DNA from: Fervidobacterium sp.
GTDB lineage: Bacteria; Thermotogota; Thermotogae; Thermotogales; Fervidobacteriaceae
NCBI GenBank assembly: GCA_003522805.1
Contig: DPIB01000218.1
Span: 1-9,583 of the forward strand
Direction: 5' to 3'
Length of the DNA stretch: 9,583 nucleotides
Positions 6,257 through 9,583 of the stretch are shown here, in pieces. How positions within the stretch are numbered: position 1 is the first letter of the stretch; every line of letters starts with the position of its first letter. The translations under genes were made by a program, and so were the position numbers. The notes below the pieces were generated by a model. The model searched no databases. It was not told the origin of the DNA and saw only the letters and a program-made list of their open reading frames with translations.

Positions 6257-8413
6257 ATGGCAGATTTTCCAGTTCAATATAAAAATCCTGGACCAGAAGT
6301 TGAGTTAAAAGTAAGACGAGGATATCCACTTTTAGGTGCAACTCCTGATGAAACAGGTGTGAATTTCGCAATATTCTCAAGAAACGCAGATAATGTTGTT
6401 TTAGAGCTTTATCAGAACTACTACGATATCGGCCCATCTCATGTGTTTTACTTAGACCCAACGAAGAACAGAACAGGAGATATATGGCATATATATGTTT
6501 ACAATGTGGGGCATGGTCAGTATTATGGATGGCGCGTAGATGGGTTATACGACCCCATCAACGGTAAACGATTCAACAGGAATAAATTGCTAATAGATCC
6601 TTATGCAAAGGCAGTAACCACCTTTTTCGACTGGGATGATGAGGCAGTATACGGATATGATAGGACTTCACCGTTACTAGACTTGTCGTTTTCTACACTC
6701 GATTCGGCGAGAAGCATGATACGTTCCATAGTCATAGACGACTCGAAGTACGATTGGGATGACGATAAACAGCCACACATACCTTGGAATGAGGCAATTA
6801 TCTATGAAATGCATGTAAGATTATTTACGATAAGTGAAAGCTCAAATACTAAATATCCTGGCACATTTCTTGGAATAATTGAGAAGATCGATCATCTTAA
6901 GGAATTGGGTGTTACTACTATTGAATTGATGCCGGTTTTTGAGTTCAACATCAACTCAAATCCAAATATAAACTCTCTAACTGGTGAAGAATTGAAAGAT
7001 GTATGGGGGTACAATCCACTGAATTTTTTTGCAGTTACTGGGAATTATTCTGTTGGTCTAAAATTGGGAGAGCAAGTCTTTCTATTCAAGGATTTCGTAA
7101 AAGAACTACACAAGAATGGTTTTGAAGTGATACTGGACGTTGTTTACAACCATACTGGTGAGGGAAGTGAAAAAGGGCCGACATTATGTTTCAGGGGAAT
7201 TGATAACGAAGTATACTATATGCTGAATCCAACAAACAAACGTTACTATGCTAATTACTCAGGTTGCGGTAACACCTTGAATTGTAACCACGCAGTTGTT
7301 AAGGAGATGATAATCAACAGTTTAAGATATTGGACAACAGAAATGCATGTGGACGGTTTTAGGTTTGATCTTGCATCGATTCTAGGTCGTACACATGATG
7401 GCAGATGGATTGGGGACCTGTCTTTACTCAAGGATATTGCTGAAGACCCGATAGTTGGTAGGTTAAAGCTCATAGCAGAGGGTTGGGATGCTGCAGGTGG
7501 ATATTATCTCGGATTATTTCCTGAAGGATGGGCAGAATGGAATGGTAAATACAGAGATTGTGTGAGAAGATTTATCAGGGGAGACAACGGAATTATCGAA
7601 GAGCTGATGCTAAGAATATCTGGTAGCCCCGATTTATACCACAATAGAAAGCCACATACCAGCATAAACTTTATCACATGTCATGATGGTTTCACGATGA
7701 GAGACTTGGTATCGTATAACCAAAAGCATAATGAAATGAACGGTGAAAACAATGAAGACGGTGCTTCTGAAAACTTCAGTCATAATTGGGGAGTTGAGGG
7801 TGATACAGATAATCCAGAGGTCAACAAAATAAGGAAGCAACAGATAAAGAATTTCTTCTCAATCCTTATGCTTTCTCATGGTACACCCATGCTTTTGATG
7901 GGTGATGAGATGTACAGAACCCAAAAAGGGAACAACAATGCCTACTGTATCGATGATGAGACAACATGGGTTGATTGGACACTAAAAGAAGAGCACGAAG
8001 AAATATTCAGATTTGTTGAAAAGATAATTAAGTTCCGAAAATTCCATCCGGCTTTGAAAAGGGAGTGCTTCTTTCAAAAATACGACAAATTCGGAAATGT
8101 TATTACCGATATAACATGGCATGGAACAGAGCCTTTTGAACCAGACACTAGCTATACCTCCCATTCTATTGCTTTCATGATATCAGGTTTTGAACCATTA
8201 AAGGGTGTGATAATCGACAATGATATATACGTTATTTTAAATCAGTGGAAGGAACCACTTCGGTTTATACTACCACCAATTCATGCAAGAAGTTGGCACA
8301 GAGTCGTTGATACAAGTTTGGCATATCCTGATGATTTTCTCAACATACCTGAAAAAGTTGAGAATCATTATATAGCTAAACCTTATAGTACTGTTATTTT
8401 TATATCTTTCTAA
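6257..8413 (+). CDS. glgX: Glycogen debranching enzyme GlgX/TreX (GH13_11, isoamylase type)
   Basis: The enzyme cleaves alpha-1,6 branch points of glycogen or limit dextrins in the cytoplasm. The 718-residue length equals that of typical TreX/GlgX proteins. Domain order: N-terminal CBM48-like beta domain (about 15-165, GYPLLGATPDETGVNFAIFS), then the GH13 barrel (about 180-600) and a short C-terminal beta domain. The four GH13 regions are DVVYNHT (294-300), GFRFDLAS (nucleophile D371), LIAEGWD (acid/base E408) and FITCHDG (H476, D477, transition-state stabiliser). YNPLNFFA (252-259) and SGCGNTLNCNH (335-345) are marks of the isoamylase/GlgX group. Region III reads AEGWD where many GlgX have AEPWD. 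No signal peptide is seen, so it acts on internal polymer. The start ATG is preceded by AGGGGTGA 6 bases upstream. The downstream membrane-protein gene follows after 53 bases and is probably co-transcribed. No glgA, glgB, glgC or glgP is in view. Confidence 0.95.
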   Translation: MADFPVQYKNPGPEVELKVRRGYPLLGATPDETGVNFAIFSRNADNVVLELYQNYYDIGPSHVFYLDPTKNRTGDIWHIYVYNVGHGQYYGWRVDGLYDPINGKRFNRNKLLIDPYAKAVTTFFDWDDEAVYGYDRTSPLLDLSFSTLDSARSMIRSIVIDDSKYDWDDDKQPHIPWNEAIIYEMHVRLFTISESSNTKYPGTFLGIIEKIDHLKELGVTTIELMPVFEFNINSNPNINSLTGEELKDVWGYNPLNFFAVTGNYSVGLKLGEQVFLFKDFVKELHKNGFEVILDVVYNHTGEGSEKGPTLCFRGIDNEVYYMLNPTNKRYYANYSGCGNTLNCNHAVVKEMIINSLRYWTTEMHVDGFRFDLASILGRTHDGRWIGDLSLLKDIAEDPIVGRLKLIAEGWDAAGGYYLGLFPEGWAEWNGKYRDCVRRFIRGDNGIIEELMLRISGSPDLYHNRKPHTSINFITCHDGFTMRDLVSYNQKHNEMNGENNEDGASENFSHNWGVEGDTDNPEVNKIRKQQIKNFFSILMLSHGTPMLLMGDEMYRTQKGNNNAYCIDDETTWVDWTLKEEHEEIFRFVEKIIKFRKFHPALKRECFFQKYDKFGNVITDITWHGTEPFEPDTSYTSHSIAFMISGFEPLKGVIIDNDIYVILNQWKEPLRFILPPIHARSWHRVVDTSLAYPDDFLNIPEKVENHYIAKPYSTVIFISF

Positions 8414-8466
8414 GAACGTAACTAATACTAATTAAGCAGTCAAGAAGGATCGAGGAGGCATAGACT

Positions 8467-9075
8467 ATGATACAAGTAGTGGGAATTGCTTTATTTATCG
8501 CAGGCATTTACATCAACATCAAGGTTAATAATATATTCATATCCAAGTTAGTCCAACTATTTGTACTGATATCCTTGGGGTATACTCTTAAGAACCAGTT
8601 TATCATCGTCCTCTTTACAGTTTTTCTATTGATATCAAGAAACCTATACACACCTATTGGGATTGAATTAATTGATGACCTAAAGAGATTCTTATTTGCT
8701 AAGACGATGTTAAGGAATACCACGTATTTAATGCTTGTTATAACAGGTGGAATATTCGTAGGATTTTCATTGCCTGCTGTAAAGAGTTATTCTGTAACAA
8801 TTATAATCACAACTGCTGTTGCGTTACTGCTGATATACGTAGTAGAGCTCTCGAACTATAAAAGCTTTGAAGAGAAGATAAAAAGGGCCAGTGAGAAAAG
8901 CACCGACCCAATTGAAGCAATTAAATACGCATATGAACTCATGCATCCACTATCACAGGCAAACATCGAGGAAACGATCAAAAATAGAGTTGAACTATTC
9001 GCGAGTTTAAGAAATAGGGATTCAGAGAAATCGAGTGTAGAAAAGCAGTCACCACATACAAAGGACCTTAGATAG
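8467..9075 (+). CDS. hypothetical membrane protein with soluble C-terminal tail
   Basis: A 202-residue protein that I do not recognise. Hydrophobic stretches at about 2-17, 25-39, 45-58, 84-103 and 107-127 suggest four or five membrane helices. A charged loop (about 59-82, NLYTPIGIELIDDLKRF) lies between the third and fourth. Residues 130-202 form a soluble tail, first helical and charged (SFEEKIKRASEKSTDPIEAIKYAYELMH, given here only as a region, 133-160), then Lys/Ser-rich and probably disordered. No catalytic motif or repeat is seen. The start ATG has GAGGAGG 8 bases upstream, so it is a well translated real gene. It follows glgX by 53 bases with no terminator, which suggests co-transcription but gives no clue to its role. 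It converges on ridA with 15 bases between stops. Confidence 0.75.
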   Translation: MIQVVGIALFIAGIYINIKVNNIFISKLVQLFVLISLGYTLKNQFIIVLFTVFLLISRNLYTPIGIELIDDLKRFLFAKTMLRNTTYLMLVITGGIFVGFSLPAVKSYSVTIIITTAVALLLIYVVELSNYKSFEEKIKRASEKSTDPIEAIKYAYELMHPLSQANIEETIKNRVELFASLRNRDSEKSSVEKQSPHTKDLR

Positions 9076-9090
9076 GTTCTGGTAGCGGTC

Positions 9091-9474
9091 CTACGCTTCG
9101 ATAACAAACTCCATTTCTACAGTTGCACCCTTTGGCAAGGCTTTTACACCGACTGCACTACGTGCTGGATATTCATCTACATAGTCTTTGAAAACGCGTC
9201 CATATGTCTCATTTATTCTTGGGAACTCATCGAGCTGTGTGGTAAAGATCGTTGACTTGACAACGTTGCTCAATGAAAGTCCAATCTCGGAAAGCATTGC
9301 CGAAAGGTTTCTCAGTATCTGTTCCACTGCTTTTGAAACATCGTCAGTTATGATTTCTCCAGTCTCTGGAATGATAGGCAATATTCCAGAAAAGAAGATC
9401 AGATTTCCCGACTTTACTGCAGAAGAATACGGCCCAACAGCCTTTGGTCCCTTTTCGAATCTTAATACCTCCAT
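9091..9474 (-). CDS. ridA: RidA family enamine/imine deaminase
   Basis: RidA (YjgF/YER057c/UK114) hydrolyses reactive 2-aminoacrylate-type enamines/imines released by PLP enzymes such as threonine dehydratase, and acts as a cytoplasmic homotrimer. The 127-residue protein has the usual length and the family signature PARSAVGVKALPKGATVEME (103-122) with the key R105 and E120. Y16 in GPYS and the ETGEI segment are also present. One deviation is SGILPIIPETGE (29-40), where canonical RidA has SGQ-hydrophobic-Pro. This may place it in another Rid subgroup or alter the substrate. The start is ATG 9474 with AGGAGG 7 bases upstream; a longer frame from GTG 9495 would run through that site and is rejected. 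The upstream DNA has been taken over by what looks like an IS end about 35-40 bases from the start codon, so its native promoter may be displaced. Confidence 0.93.
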   Translation of the reverse strand: MEVLRFEKGPKAVGPYSSAVKSGNLIFFSGILPIIPETGEIITDDVSKAVEQILRNLSAMLSEIGLSLSNVVKSTIFTTQLDEFPRINETYGRVFKDYVDEYPARSAVGVKALPKGATVEMEFVIEA

Positions 9475-9514
9475 ATCAAAACCTCCTTCTCCCACGGCAT
9501 AGATTCTTTAAACC

Positions 9515-9541
9515 ATCCCACCACCTGTAGAGGTGGGGGAT
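9515..9541. repeat. subterminal hairpin with one extrahelical base
   Basis: ATCCC (9515-9519) plus CCACCT (9521-9526) pairs with AGGTGG (9531-9536) plus GGGAT (9537-9541) around a GTAG loop. The result is eleven base pairs interrupted by a single unpaired base at 9520 (T on the minus strand). An extrahelical T part-way up the stem is a known recognition feature for TnpA of IS608. No T-run follows on either strand, so it is a poor intrinsic terminator. Confidence 0.7.
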
Positions 9542-9568
9542 TTCGAAAGAAGTTTGGTCAAACGAACC

Positions 9569-9583
9569 TTATTCTTTCAGGCT
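9569..9583 (-). CDS. tnpB: possible C-terminal end of tnpB (SLKE-stop, runs off right edge)
   Basis: The minus strand enters the window in frame as Ser-Leu-Lys-Glu and then TAA. TnpB proteins of Thermotogae and Firmicutes often end in a short Gly/Ser-Leu-Arg/Lys tail of this kind, and the following hairpin fits. Four codons are too few for identification. The call rests on the hairpin next to it. Confidence 0.3.
   Translation of the reverse strand, partial: SLKE

Larger units (their letters stand above)
9510..9583 (-). mobile_element. right end of an IS200/IS605-family element (partial)
   Basis: The last 70 or so bases look like the terminal part of an IS605-type (tnpB-bearing) element lying to the right and oriented leftward. 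There is a short reading-frame end (stop at 9571-9569), a spacer of about 28 bases, then a strong hairpin (9515-9541) followed by GGTTTAAAG on the minus strand. That order, gene end then subterminal hairpin then element end, is the known design of this family, which has no terminal inverted repeats and makes no target duplication. The exact boundary, near 9505-9515, cannot be fixed from one end. Confidence 0.5.

Noticed and set aside
6231..6257. Nine-codon frame ATG AGA GCA ... TAA ending in TAATG at glgX
   Set aside because: It runs through the glgX ribosome binding site and has none of its own; the TAATG looks like chance because glgX is well served by AGGGGTGA.
9062..9092. AGGACC/GGTCCT inverted repeat between the convergent stops as a bidirectional terminator
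   Set aside because: Six base pairs with a 19-base loop and no T-run on either side; too weak to call.
9515..9541. Hairpin read as a CRISPR repeat or an intrinsic terminator
   Set aside because: Single copy, no spacers, and no T-run after either arm; the extrahelical base and neighbouring frame end fit a transposon end better.

Overview
The window looks like chromosomal DNA of an anaerobic thermophile of the Thermotogae, most likely Fervidobacterium or a close relative. This is inferred from moderately low GC, heavy use of AGA/AGG for Arg and ATA for Ile, frequent GTG/TTG starts behind strong AGGAGG-type ribosome binding sites, and protein types typical of that group. No rRNA, tRNA or CRISPR array is visible.

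Layout. Positions 1-4842 hold a tightly packed leftward gene set, in transcription order holB (DNA polymerase III delta'), ricT/yaaT-like (PSP1 protein), a DUF2905 membrane protein, glpK (glycerol kinase), tsaE (tRNA t6A synthesis ATPase) and the N-terminal 341 codons of lon (ATP-dependent protease, running off the left edge). Most neighbours overlap by 4-89 bases. The one gap, before glpK, carries a weak candidate internal promoter. Positions 4843-5119 are a divergent control region with two back-to-back extended -10 promoters. The rightward promoter feeds a structured leader with a 23-codon upstream ORF ending in TAATG at the next gene.

Positions 5120-9075 run rightward: a short-chain-type isoprenyl diphosphate synthase, a GlgX/TreX-type glycogen debranching enzyme with its own candidate promoter, and an unrecognised membrane protein of 202 residues. 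A leftward ridA (enamine/imine deaminase) converges on the latter. Just upstream of ridA, 9515-9583 look like the right end of an IS200/IS605-family element whose tnpB would lie outside the window.

Functionally this is mainly housekeeping DNA: clamp-loader replication function, tRNA modification, protein quality control, lipid precursors (glycerol 3-phosphate from GlpK, prenyl diphosphate from the synthase), glycogen or maltodextrin breakdown and metabolite damage control. The features that most deserve a second look are the leader and disputed start of the isoprenyl synthase around 5049-5128, and the transposon end next to ridA. I see no clear evidence for a wholly new multi-gene system.
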